This document shows, one piece after another, positions 11,629 through 24,689 of a stretch of 64,000 bases of DNA; position 1 is the stretch's first letter; the number at the start of each line of letters is the position of its first letter. A model generated the notes under the pieces. It did not search any database, was not told where the DNA came from, and was given only the letters and a program-made list of their open reading frames with translations. The stretch is taken from assembly GCA_028023455.1 (NCBI GenBank), contig JAQFVV010012574.1:122001-186000 (forward strand), given 5' to 3'. Position numbers and translations under genes: made by a program. Origin of the DNA: Epiperipatus broadwayi. Taxonomy: Eukaryota > Onychophora > Udeonychophora > Euonychophora > Peripatidae.

Positions 11629-11645
11629 AACAAGAGTAATATCTT
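11629..11645. repeat. Target-site duplication, right copy, of the LINE
   Basis: AACAAGAGTAATATCTT, identical to 5,313-5,329. The match stops exactly at both ends. Confidence 0.95.
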
Positions 11646-13500
11646 CTCCCTTATTGTTCTATGAAGCTACTGTCCTGCAATGGTCTATATAAGGACTTTT
11701 TCATGTTTTTCTTTGTCTATTTAGAATGTTTACATATTATATATGAAGATCGTATAGAACTTTATTATATGTGCAGTATTTTAAATAATAATAATAAAAC
11801 ATTTATTTGTAATTAGAAGTTTATTTAGGCAGGTCTATTTTTGAAAAATTATATATATATATATATCCCTGAATACAATTATGTGTGTATATATATATGT
11901 TATTATCAAATTACTTATTATCTGCGGCACTTTTAATTAATGGATTGATGTCAAGTATAACATAAATTGTTTTTATTGCATCGTTATATAAACAATTCAA
12001 ATATTACGCCTTCCATACTAAAATGTTTACATCCTTTTCTTTTTCATTTGTTCATTTATTCATATACTACCATTTTTATTTTAATAATCAAATATTAATT
12101 AATTAAGTAATACAATGAAAGTTTATATTTAAATAAATTATAAATAGTTATATACAACGAAGTAGACACATACGCGTGTGTGTGTGTTGATGTATGTTAG
12201 TCATGCGAAATACCAGTGAAAACATTGACCTTCCTGCTCAAAAGTAGTTTAGGTAGTTTATTATATCGTGAAAGTAGGATACTGCCGTAGCAAAAAGCAA
12301 GATTTTTTTTTCCCCAATAAATATATTAACCATAAAAAGTGGTTGCCGATTTTTAAATAAAAACTTTGCATAAATATTTTCCTCTCCATTATTAATATTT
12401 CGCCGGAAGCGAATAATAAAAAAAAAAGAAAGAGGAAAAAGAATGAAGTTTATTGAAAAGATTAGAATATGTTAATTTATATTAATTTTGCAGCCAAGAT
12501 TATTTCAAGAATTAAAATAAACAAGAAAACAAACTTAACGTTCATATTTATATGTATACGGGCACAAAGAACGAGTTCATTATTAAATGAATAGCAAATG
12601 TCACAACATTTACTGAATTTCTATTCTATTTATTAGACATCTGTAAATGTTAATTTAAAATTTTTGAATATCACAAGGAGAAAAAGTATACTAACTAGGT
12701 AAACAATACCAAGAAATCTAGAGTCATATTAGTATAAGCTATGAATATGATATATCGAAAGCATACTAAGCTGCAATAAAGCTGAATATGTTTTTAAAAA
12801 TCTATCTTTTCCGCCTATGTATTCATTAACAGTCGTTTATTACGTAAATAATTTCACAATATATATAGCTTTATATATATACCAATAAATGGAACAATTT
12901 ACATTTTTAAACATTGGCACATATAAATCTTTGTACCAATTTATTCCGTGCTGTTAAAACAAATATTTAATAACTGATAAATATCTAATACAGCTAATGA
13001 GTATAAAGTTTGAAAGATTATTATTTTTCATGTTATTAAATATACTTTTTGATTTATACTATATAATTTTTATGTCTTTATTATCTTATTTTTGTTTTGT
13101 CATATTTTTTTCTATTTATTTTATTCATCTTTTCTCTTATGTCTTATGGATAATTAAAAAAAGATCAGTTATTATCTTTTTAATGTAGTAGTACCTAAGA
13201 TTGTTAACTTATTAATATTTAAAATAGGCAGCGGCTATATAGGATCATGAAGTATTTAATAACAGTTGTGCCAGCAGCTAACATTTTGAGTGGAACAAGA
13301 TAAAGCAATCATATTATTTCCATACATTGTGTTAAAACTTTAATCAATAAGAAGAAAAAAACTTAACCATTAATTGACATAAATCAATGCTGACTTGATG
13401 ATGACTATTATTGTTAAAAAATCAAACAATATTTCTTCAGAAAATTTTAATATACATTTTTTTAATGTAATCCTATGTTTTGATTACATATTGGTTTTTT
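11646..13500. other. A+T-rich non-coding stretch
   Basis: A short ATAT/GTGT run lies near 11,850-11,900. Open frames here are hydrophobic products of T-rich DNA. Nothing else is seen. Confidence 0.6.
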
Positions 13501-13502
13501 TT

Positions 13503-13790
13503 GATGGGGTAAGAGAACAAACAGGTGTTACTAACATCATTGAAAAAATTAAAAGACTGAAGTGGTGTTGGGCTGGACATATTGCTAGAAGAGATAATAA
13601 TAGATGGACAATTGAAATCTTAAACTAGGTTCCAAGAGATTTAAAAGACTCAGAAATAAACCACATGTGAAATGGATGGATATAATAAGAAAGTGTGCAG
13701 AGGTGATATGGAAAAGAGAAGCTAAAGATCAGAGAAGATGGATTGAACTTGGAGAGATCTTTATCCTGCAGTGGACTGATAATGGTTGAT
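13503..13790 (+). pseudogene. 3' end of RTE-like LINE reverse transcriptase
   Basis: The translation contains KIKRLKWCWAGHIARRDNNR, then after a stop VPRDLKD, KWMDIIRKCAEVIW and finally QWTDNG with a stop. This is the C-terminal tail shared by RTE-like and endonuclease-reverse-transcriptase LINEs common in molluscs and arthropods. It is followed by TTGATGATCATGATGA, matching the short 3' tandem repeats of that group. The element is heavily 5'-truncated and carries internal stops. Relatives lie at 46.4-47.1 kb (plus) and 48.8-49.0 kb (minus). Confidence 0.8.
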
Positions 13791-13799
13791 GATCATGAT

Positions 13800-16580
13800 G
13801 AAAGCACAAAGATTGACATAAAATAATATGTTTAAAAAATAAGGATTGTGTTCTGTGGTTGGTTAAATTTATTTCATATTCTCTCTTTCTCTCTCTCTAC
13901 TGCACACTCAAAATTACCAAGTTAGTGGTTTGAGTTATTGGCAGAAAATAAATACATTTTAGATATTCTAATTTAATATAATGTATAATCAAAGTTAAAA
14001 TGGAAGAATTGTTTTTTAACAGACACTCCTCAGTTAATAAAACTATTCTAATTTTAAAACAACAACAATAGTTAAGAAATGCAAAAATAAAATAGTTAAA
14101 AATAAGTTTTATGAAGATTATACATTCAAATCTGTGAAATGTAAATGGATGTTCTCATATATCACATGCTGCACTTTAGACTTCACTTTTCTAGCAAATT
14201 CCTTTTAGTCTTGAGCATTATTACACTTATTATTTAAGTGTATTAGTTAAATTGGGTGCAATTTGAAATTTATAATTGCAGTTTGTAATGTTATAATTGA
14301 TTATTTATTAGTCTGCATTCAGAATAGGTTATATTTACCTGTTTAAAAGAGGTTTATTTAACCTTCTTTGTATCAATAATTTCAATCTCTGTGGTCAAGT
14401 TGCAATCTTTAATATCTATATAAATATATTGAACTATAAATAAAGATGAGATTCCATCTTTATTGTTAAAAAGAGGTTGCCTTGACAACATATTGAGATT
14501 GTTGATTGTTATTGATATTGGGATTGTCTAGGTGTTGAATGGTTTTTAATGATATATATGAGTTATTATCCTCAAGTATCAAACATGCTGATCGCATATC
14601 ACTGATACCATCCACTTTAAATAAATACATTGATAATTATTTCTAATCGTTTATTAAGGCAAATATCATATCATTCTTGGACCAGATATATTCTTTATTT
14701 TTCATTAACGATTAATATATCTGTTTTTTGTTTGTTTATATATTAAATTAAGCATATCATAATTCCAGCTTCATTCCTCTTTTTTCATGAATACTAAATA
14801 CATATACATGGTTATATTATAAACACAGCATTTATTTAAATTTATAATTCGCTGTTAATGCATAGACGATTTCAGAATTTAAAAGTTGTATATTAAAAGA
14901 AATAAAAATATTAATTAAAAAATTAAGTACTATAATTATTATTTTTTATATTTAAGTACTATACAGAGATATTACAATAAATGTAAAAAATAAATAAATT
15001 ATAACTTATAGCTCAAAACTATGTGAGTTAAACTAAACTGCCTCTACCCTAAGGATTCTTTACAATCAATCAAGGAAAACTTCTCTAAATTAGGGAAGGG
15101 GGAGAAAAAATGATTATATAAAATTCTGAACTAGTTAGAGTAAAAAAGATAAAATTAAACAAAAATTATAAATTACTGTTATTAAAATAATTTAGGCTAC
15201 ATAACAATTTCAAATGGTTATTGACTGATATAAATTAAATACTTTATAATAAAACAAAGTATTTGCATTACAAACTGATTTAATAAAATAAGCTAGATAG
15301 ATAATATATTCATAAACAGTAAGCCATGGATGTTTTACATATTAAAATATATATAAAAAGTGAATTTCTGCATTGCAGATCTAAACTTTAATATCATTAA
15401 TCACTAATTAACATTCCACTTACAGACACACACTTCTGTACATAAACACATTGTGTATGAGGATGTGAGAAGTTGAATCAGAACAAGAGAATGAGGAAAT
15501 AATTCGAATCCACTTTTTTAAAACAAATATCCACCTCTAATCTCAATTCTGTTATATTGCAATCATCCACCAGTTCAAAAATCCAGATCACTTTCTTTCA
15601 TTATGTATGCAATTTGTGAATGGCTTTCACACTTCGTGTCATTTGAATCTACACACCCATTTCAAAGTGGTGTAGTGAAAGACATTGACATGTCAACATA
15701 GGAATGCAGATTTAGATATTGATCCCTCTACTTTGTTTGAAAAATAATGGTAGTTTGTGAAATGCTAGCATAATGAGGAGACAAGATGGTCCAAGTTACT
15801 GCATTGGTAGATGATTGAAATATAATGGAGTTGAAATGACAAATACACCAATAAAAACGACAAATATGTAAATACAAACTTTCATTTGCAAAGATCACAT
15901 AATAATATCTTTACTCAAGTGAAAGCAAAAATTGTTTTTCAGATATGTCAGCAATTATATATTTTAATATTTTGCATAGTTGAGCCTGAATTATAATAAA
16001 TTTATACATACAAGATTAGTTTTTAGCATCCTAAGCAAGACAAACATTTTGAACATCTTTCCCTACATCATTAAAGAGGCAGTAGTTAAGAGGCTCTCAA
16101 CACAGGAAATTTTATATGGCCATTGATAAAATAAATTTGAAACATACTTAAAATTGTCTAAATAAATTTCACATCAGCATGAAGCAAAAGCATTTCACTT
16201 CTAATCAGTCAGTGCCCTATGTATTTACTCTATTATTATGTAGATATATATTCTCAATACAAGTATGTGAGTCAGTGTAAATACTAACACCATTTCCAAA
16301 ACCATATAGTTATCAGAGCCATAGTTTGTTGAATAAATAAAAAAATATAATATGCATGTCGACGATTACATTTGATAATTTATGATTGTAATTTATCAGT
16401 TTTTCTAGTTGACGAAAAAAATAGCTATACAAAAAGAGTCTATCTAACAAGTTGGAAATTTATTGATATAGATATTATTTTATTTTATTTTATTTATTAG
16501 AAACATAATTGAAAATAACTATTATAATATTTGTATAAAAAGTAAAAAATATATAACTATAGTTTACAAATAATGAGAAA
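13800..16580. other. A+T-rich non-coding stretch
   Basis: It contains a solitary copy of the hammerhead-linked module near 14,590-14,650 and a short CT run at 13,880. No coding sequence is recognised. Confidence 0.55.
14585..14655. repeat. Dispersed module, solitary copy
   Basis: The block ACCATCCACTTTAAATAAAT followed by a TGATAATTATTTCTAATC-like segment matches the modules at 32.6 and 50.0 kb. No hammerhead core is visible beside it. Confidence 0.5.
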
Positions 16581-16679
16581 TAAAATTGATTTTATTTATA
16601 CTACTTCTAATCGGGATGTTTTGCTTACTTTCTTTTAATAAAATTACAATAAATTTGATTTTATTTATTACAAGAATTA

Positions 16680-17080
16680 TTCAACGGGGAAAACCTAAAA
16701 CTACTCATCTACAAAAGACAAAAATCAGCTTGTTGCATCTAAGCATAACTCAGAAATCTTCCCATCCATCCTGAAAACCTTTAAAGACTTAGCATTTAGC
16801 TATTTCTTCAAAATTCATGTCACATATGGATCCTCCTATCAATCCTTCAGGGCAACCAAACCTATCAACATTGCTCCTCTTCTTATCAAAGACTCTTCTT
16901 TACCTGGACTACATACCCTTTCCATATCCCTTTCCCATTTCATATATATTCCCTTCCCCGTCTCTATACCGTACTTGAATTTCATTTTGTCATGTGATTA
17001 TCTTTTTGTAAACCTTTTTTAACTATTGTGTATTTTGTCTTTTTGATGAATAAAAGCTTTCATCACTGAGAAAAAAAAAA
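16680..17080 (+). mobile_element. Unidentified retroposed 3' fragment with poly-A
   Basis: A block of more balanced base composition ends in ATGAATAAAAGCTTTC and then an A-run at 17,071-17,080, the mark of a reverse-transcribed RNA 3' end. Short open pieces are present, but I recognise no protein. It could be the 3' end of a third LINE family or a processed pseudogene. Confidence 0.5.
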
Positions 17081-17390
17081 TTATTCGTAATAAGTATTAT
17101 AAGATTTGTATAAAAACCTGAGATAAAAAAAAATGAAATAAGATTAATGTCTTAAGATACCATTGAACCCCTAAAAAGTGTCGTAAAATGTACACTATGT
17201 AAGCAAAATTCAAACAAATTCAATAATACAGATTCCTAGAAAAGTACTGAGATGGAAAGCTGTTTGATTAATTTTTTTTACATAAAATTATGACATATGA
17301 AAACTTCTTGTGTTATCACAAGCTGTTAATAGTTAATAAAACAAAAATTCTGGTAAAACATGACTATTATGATGATAGATTATAAAAAAA

Positions 17391-17632
17391 GTCATATGGT
17401 ATCATTGCTCAGGAGTTCATAAGAAGTTTGAATACCAGACCTATGGGCACCAGAATTGATCCAGAAATCTCATGATCCCAAGTTGATACTCTACCAACTG
17501 AGCCAAACTGTGCATGGATAAAAATCATATGGCTTATTGCTCAGGATTCATAACAAGTTTGAGTGGCAGAATCAAACCTGGGACCGCCAAATCCCAAGTA
17601 ACACCTCTACCAACTATGCCAAATCATGCAAG
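17391..17632 (-). mobile_element. Two tandem tRNA-derived SINE copies (family B)
   Basis: On the minus strand each unit of about 120-130 bp starts with a tRNA-like head. One reads TTTGGCTCAGTTGGTAGAG (A box) and the other TTTGGCATAGTTGGTAGAG. Each ends in an ATGAA-TCCTGAGCAAT-type tail. The two units are direct neighbours (17,523-17,632 and 17,391-17,515). Other copies lie at 31.0, 41.56, 47.4 and 49.0 kb. Mutated arms rule out working tRNAs. Confidence 0.7.
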
Positions 17633-17639
17633 ATATGAT

Positions 17640-18340
17640 AGACTATTAAAAGAGCTATAGAAATTTTAAAAACCATTTATATGAATGAAAAATATGAATT
17701 AAATAAGTCACTGCTATCTGGAAAAAGGTTTTGAAAAAAATTTTTTTTAAAAAAATTCTTTGAGAATATAAAGAAAAACAAAAATAAAATATGTTAAAAA
17801 GAAATGCATACTTATAGTTTAAGAAAGAGGAAGTTTTGATGAAGATGAGTTGTGATCACATGACAAAGTTAGCAACAATTTCATTGTTACTGTAAATTGT
17901 TTCATTTGATTGCCAACATGAATTTTAATGAGAAAGCCTTTGATCAGGCTTAGATGTGAAAGCAAAAAAATAGAGTAGACAATCATTTTTTTCAGGTATT
18001 TAGTACAGTTCCCATCAAAAAATCATAAACAATAATCTATAATTTTAAATACATACTCCCTCCCCCTCAACAAAGTTTGAAATAATAAGTATAGAATCAT
18101 TGGAATTATTATATCTGAGTTGTATTTAAAACTAATAATTAAGTTGTATTTTGCATGTACAGATTGCTTCTGTTCTATAATTTTTTATATTTCTATTGTG
18201 CATTTTTTTAAATTCTTTGAAGAATGATGTATCAAAAAATATTATATTAATGTAAATCATATATGAACACAGACTTTCATACCACCCACCACTCTCCACT
18301 CTATCTCATAACACTGATACACCAGAACACATATATGTCG
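17640..18340. other. A+T-rich non-coding stretch
   Basis: Nothing recognised apart from sequence at 18,275-18,335 that also flanks the hammerhead copies (see 18,349). Confidence 0.55.
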
Positions 18341-18348
18341 AAAAGATA

Positions 18349-18409
18349 AATAATCACCAATATATGTATTTCATGCTAAACCAGCAATCATCAGTTGGTC
18401 CAGATTATC
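18349..18409 (-). ncRNA. Type I hammerhead ribozyme (copy B)
   Basis: Minus strand. The core CTGATGA (18,394-18,388) and GAAA (18,372-18,369) are intact. Stem I outer helix is GATAATC (18,409-18,403) with GATTATT (18,355-18,349), and the inner helix is CCAA with TTGG. Stem II has four pairs but a T-T mismatch at 10.1-11.1. Stem III is ATA with TAT around a CA loop, and the predicted triplet ATA ends at 18,361. The stem I base pair that is G-C in copies C and D is A-T here, a compensatory change. Weak or partial activity is possible. Confidence 0.78.
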
Positions 18410-18459
18410 ATCTCCCACACACATATATACTATAAGTGCTCAATATTAAGATAGACAAT

Positions 18460-18545
18460 CTTCATACTTTAATGGACAGGCTTCAATCTACTCCACACTC
18501 CAACTTCTCAACCATCCATTCGATTGAAAATCTGATGATGGAATG
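18460..18545 (-). repeat. Dispersed module next to hammerhead B
   Basis: Its reverse complement aligns with that of 1,020-1,090: AATGGATGGT, then GGAGTGTGGAG, then ATTGAAGCC. It stands at a similar distance upstream of the ribozyme in both copies. Confidence 0.5.
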
Positions 18546-18549
18546 CTCA

Positions 18550-19055
18550 TATACCCTATATATTACATAAATAGACATAGGATTATAATAAGCCTGTGTT
18601 TAACTTATTATATTAATGTAAGTAAAAAAAGGGTAAGTACATAATTTACTTATTTTAAAAAAAATGTACACACATAGTTTATTTGCAAACCATTAAACTT
18701 AGACTTTTTAAAATTCTGTTTATAAAATTCTATTTACAATTTTTTTTTCTATAAAAACCAATACTAATTCTTGTATATCATCATACTTGCCCTTTAACCT
18801 GAAAATTATCTGAAAAAGTAAATACAAAACACATGTAGGATGGCTTTTTTAAAGAAATCAATTTATAATTATTCTGTTATTGTTTTCTGGAAACTAAATG
18901 TCAAAGTAGCAATCATTATAATGATGATCATTATGGCAAAGATGTACAGTTTTATGATCATTACTATGATAAATGCTTTCATAAAAATAATAATATATGA
19001 GTACGGCTATATTTGTATGTCTTATTTAAAAAATTAAATTTTTACTTACACAATA
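18550..19055. other. A+T-rich non-coding stretch
   Basis: No feature recognised. Confidence 0.6.
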
Positions 19056-19059
19056 TCTT

Positions 19060-19345
19060 GGCCTATTTCCATTATCTATCATTAAATGTAATGGCTAGAA
19101 AATTTTAAACTGTATTTAAACTTTTCAAATACAAACAACTATTAGTAATAACACACAAGTAAACAACACAGTTAGTATATTACACAATATTTTGAGTGGT
19201 ATTCTCCATTCTTCTTCAGGTGTTGCTGGCCAGACCAGTGACAATATTAATATAGGATTCAAAATTACACATTTAAATTTTTGAATATCAAATTTTAAGG
19301 GAATATTCTAATCAGCTGAGCTATTCTGTGTAGTTGGTAGATTAT
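19060..19345 (-). mobile_element. tRNA-derived SINE (family A), near full length
   Basis: On the minus strand the head CAGAATAGCTCAGCTGATTA (A box region) is followed by a diverged B box, a core GAAGAAGAATGGAGAATAC, and a tail ending in GATAATGGAAATAGG. It aligns along its whole length (about 285 bp) with the plus-strand copy at 45,713-46,037. Confidence 0.72.
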
Positions 19346-19349
19346 TTTA

Positions 19350-22220
19350 ATCCAAAAAGTAGAAATCTTAAAAATATTATATATATTTTAAGACAATTTA
19401 TAAAGAAAATTAAAAATATATAAATGTATAGTCTTTAAACAAACTATGTATTACTGTTTTTGTTTTCAATTATATTAGCACAAAAAATTCTTGATTCATT
19501 ATTCTTCATTCTTGATGAGTTATATGAGCCAACTAAAGTACATTGCCTTTGTAATTCATTGGATAAATAAGTGGTTAGTATTTTATTTCAAAAACCCACA
19601 GCTTGTATTTAGCTTTCAAACAATTAATAATTACAAGATTTTTAGAAGAATTTTTATAGTTTGGATTATGTTAAATTTCTTGGTCCAATTTGAGAGCTTC
19701 TGATTTTCCTACTAACTAATGAGCACTGGAAAAATATATATCCAAAGCTTTCCATGCATATAAAGATATTAATTGTTATGGGATAAATATGGAAATAGTA
19801 ACTCTTGTCAAAGTTTCAAAATTTCATTAAATAAAAAAATAATAAGATCAAAGAGTTTCTGGAATTATATTCTTGCTACAAACAAATAAAATGGAAAAAA
19901 ACAGATCATCTAACAACTGTAAAAAAGCAGCTGAAGAAGTGATAAAGCTGTATTCAAACAAGGATGGAGTTGACAAATAACACAGTTATATTAAAGAAGA
20001 TCTAGTTTCTGAGAATAATTCCAAAATTGAACATGAAATTTAAAAAAATGGACATACTATTATCTCATGATAAAAAAGAAAATGAATGGCTTATATCATT
20101 AAAAACAAGTAACAAATGTAAACCATCTTCATATTAAATAATAACTTTTGTACCCTAAATATTTTTTAAATATCCATAATTTTGTTTATATTTTAAAATA
20201 AATACTGTGAAATTTTGATTCATCATTTAAAAAAAACAAAAAAACCATAGATATAAAAAAAACATTAATGCAGGAAACTCATGAATAATAATAGATAAAA
20301 ACAATTTAATGATTAATTCAATCTCCTTTTATGCAGTTTATTTCAGAAACTTTTATGATTAAATTTACCTAATTATAAATTTAATAATACTTTTATTGTG
20401 CAGAAGGAAATTAACCTCCAATCATGTGTTGTTTAGTAATATTATAAATCTCCATGGGCAAATAATATCATTAAAAAATGTAATAAAGATCTAGTGTTCT
20501 ATTATTTTAATTATAAATATACCAATATGCACTTATATATTCTTGTATTTTTTCATATACACATAAATACATGAATATTATTATCTATACAAATTAATAA
20601 TTAACTATAAGCAATTTAGTTCCAGAAACAATATTTAATTTTGAATATAATTTTCTTTTGTAAAAAAACTTCTTTTATTTTTTTTCTATTTTATTTTTAA
20701 GAAAAACATATTTTGATATGCCCTGTTTTGTTGTATAGTATTCTGATAGAAGATTTTTATTTATTTATAATATTTAATACTGCCAAAATTTTGTTATAAC
20801 CAATTTCTATGTACATTTATTACACCTGTAGAGGTCCCTACTATCACATTTTATACGCATATTATCAAGGTTATAGCCTCAGTAAATATTACTACTTAAA
20901 TATTTGCTGTTCTATATATTTATCATATTATTTCTTTTTTTATATTAATTACTCTTGTTTAATTTGTTTGTATTATTTGTATTTATTAATAGTTTTATTT
21001 ATTCTGTTTGTTATTTTTATATCATTTGTTTTTATATCTATATATTTAAAATGTTTAATAATATATTTTTTAATTATATTTTTTCTTATCATTTTTTTAT
21101 TGTTGTTATAAAATTAGTATAAAGAAATTGAAAGAATAAAAAAAAATTAAGAATAATCATTATCCAATTAATAAAATAGAAAGTATGCTAAATAACAAAA
21201 ATATTAATAAAGATTTTAAATATATAATTATAAAAACAAATGATATAAGAGTAACAAACAGTTTATAAATAATATAATAAATAAATAAAATAAAAATAAT
21301 ATAAATTAAGTCTGAAAATAATTAATAAAAAGAAGTAATATGATAAATATATTGAATAATAAACATTTAAATGATAAAAACAAAGAAAAAGATTTGAATA
21401 ATATTTATGAAAGAAAATATAATAAATATAAACATGGAAATATAATAGATGTATAGATAGAAGAGATGAAAAATTAAATTATTACAAGATTTAGGCAACA
21501 TAAAAATGATAAAAAATTCTCTTAATATACATATAAAAAGTAGATAACATATTTTTGCAGAAAATGATAACAAAATATCTTTTATTAAAAATTAACAAAA
21601 AAGAAAAGCTGGAAACTACATCCAAAATTAAATTTTGATTCTGTAACTAAATGCTTATGATTAATAAATATTTTTTTGTAATTTTAAATATATGAGTATG
21701 GATATGACTGTATGAAAAAATATGAGAATATAGAAATGTATATTGATATATAAGGTCTATAATTAAAATAATAAACTAATAAATAATTTATAAATATATT
21801 TATTTACAATAAAAGTTTTAAATTTAACAGTAAGCATTTTCTAACACAAGCGCTTTACTGTTTATTAAATTTATAATTAAATAAGTGTAATAATAAAAAA
21901 TTCCTAAAAGAAACTACGTAGAGGAAGATTTAGAGGAAATTTTATATTATTACTCTTAAAAACTTGTTAGATTGTAGTTTGAAAAGATTAAATGAAAGAT
22001 TTTCGAATGTTTTATTTTTTTAAAAAAACAAACATCTTAAAATATTGCATATTTTTAATAATATATATTTTACTATGTATAGATATAAAATGTACTTGAG
22101 TTTATAAATAATATATAAGTCTGGATTATATGTTTTCATATACATATATAGATATTATATGATTTTAATTTTTAATTGATGGAATTCATTATATATATAT
22201 ATATATATATATTATGTGTT
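19350..22220. other. Extremely A+T-rich non-coding stretch
   Basis: It contains the dispersed repeat at 20,822-20,897. Reading frames such as 20,809-21,111 encode mostly Tyr, Ile, Phe and Leu and are composition artefacts. No gene is seen. Confidence 0.6.
20822..20897 (+). repeat. Dispersed repeat, about 75 bp, copy 1
   Basis: ACCTGTAGAGGTC, then CATTTTATACGCATAT and AGCCTCAGTAAATATTAC. It is the same as 52,729-52,805 with few differences. The family is unknown. Confidence 0.75.
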
Positions 22221-22228
22221 TGGAGATA

Positions 22229-22870
22229 TCTATATAAATAAAAATGTAAATGTTCATTTGTTCAAAATCTTAAATCTCCAAGATTCTTCATCAATTGCTT
22301 TGAAATTTTGACACACCGTTGCATTCGAATATGCATGTGTTTTACATACCTACTATTTGTATACCTACTATTATATAGATGTTACACCTGTGACAGGTAA
22401 TTTCATAAGTATAGTTTTTTTTTCATTAGTTTTTCATTTCGTTTTTCTAAAACTGTTTTTCTTATTTTTCAGTGCAATTGGCAGTGGAATTGAGCTGTGT
22501 CGATTGATCTGCCTTTGAATTGAAATATTTAGTTAGTATTTTTTATTTTTTTTATTTTTTTTTTTTAGTTCATGTTTTTTCCTTTTTTAATGTTTTGCAA
22601 TTTTATATGTTTTTGTTATAACTTTCTTCTTTTTCAATGCAATCGATCTGCTTAAGTTCATCCAAATAATGCCTTACAGAAGATCAAACTTAGGTCATCA
22701 TACTCACGGAGCGGAAGCTGTGTGATGAGTAATTGCAAATCAAACTGAGAAAGAACAGGCATCAGCAACAAGCATTGTGAAATTAAACTTATTAGAAATA
22801 TGCACTTTCTCTTTTCCTTTTTTCATTTAACCAGACTGAGCCACAGCAAAGCATGGCCGTGTATGGCTAG
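22229..22870 (+). mobile_element. Short Helitron with remnant of the Rep N-terminus
   Basis: The element starts TCTATATAAATAAAAATG and ends with a hairpin (AGCCA at 22,839-22,843 with TGGCT at 22,865-22,869) closed by CTAG at 22,867-22,870. It sits between A (22,228) and T (22,871), the Helitron insertion rule. Inside, from 22,667, the plus strand encodes MPYRRSNLGHHTHGAEAV and then stops, resembling the start of Helitron Rep-helicase proteins. The rest of the protein is missing, so this is a non-autonomous deletion copy that would need Rep-helicase from elsewhere. Confidence 0.75.
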
Positions 22871-22874
22871 TTTA

Positions 22875-23650
22875 TATATACAATGATATTTATATACTCA
22901 AAATATTCTAGAATAAATACTAAAATTTTTTATATGATTATATAAAATACAAATAAAATTTTTGCTATAGTCAGCTTATGGCATTTTTTACCATGAAATT
23001 TTTTAGTATTAATTTTAGAATATTTTCATTATTATGTGTATTTAAAATGATATTTATATGTATTAAATAAAATTATTATATTTTTATATAATAGACAGTT
23101 GTAAAACAATTTTTTTTTAAGATCCGAAGAAGCTTGTTAGTCAGTTGAAATTGTTATATATTAAAGGAAGTTTTATAAAAAGTGTAATATGAGAGGTGTA
23201 ACTATTTTCTAACTTACAATTATCTCCATCTTTTCCTTTTCAAAATTTGATAATAAATGCAGCATTGGTCTCAATTAACATTTATGATTTTTTTTTAAAA
23301 AAAAGCTATTAACAATCTGTCAGTCATTTCACTTATTTTGGTATCATCTTGAATTCAAATGCCCCAAAAATAATTATTAGTGTTAAAGTAAAATTTTAGA
23401 ATGAAATTAATGACATTTTTTTGCATTTTAAAAGTTCTGTTTGAATATTAAGCCTTTGTGTAGATAAACAGGTATAAAAAAAGAAAACTAAACAAAAAAA
23501 CAGTTAATAAAGAAAAATAAAAACCATTTATTTAAAATAATTTACATAATAATAGCTGCAAAAGAAAAAAATGGAATAATAATAATAAGATAAATGAAAG
23601 TAAAAATATCACTGAATGTATGTTAATTTCTCTACCAGATAGCAGATAAA
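22875..23650. other. A+T-rich non-coding stretch
   Basis: No feature recognised. Confidence 0.6.
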
Positions 23651-23656
23651 GTAGCT

Positions 23657-24670
<1,014 letters not shown>

Positions 24671-24689
24671 ATGCTAATTGGACAGACTG

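Noticed and set aside
20809-21111. A 100-codon frame rich in Tyr, Ile, Phe and Leu
   Set aside because: It is a composition artefact of T-rich DNA, and its first part is the non-coding dispersed repeat also found at 52.7 kb.
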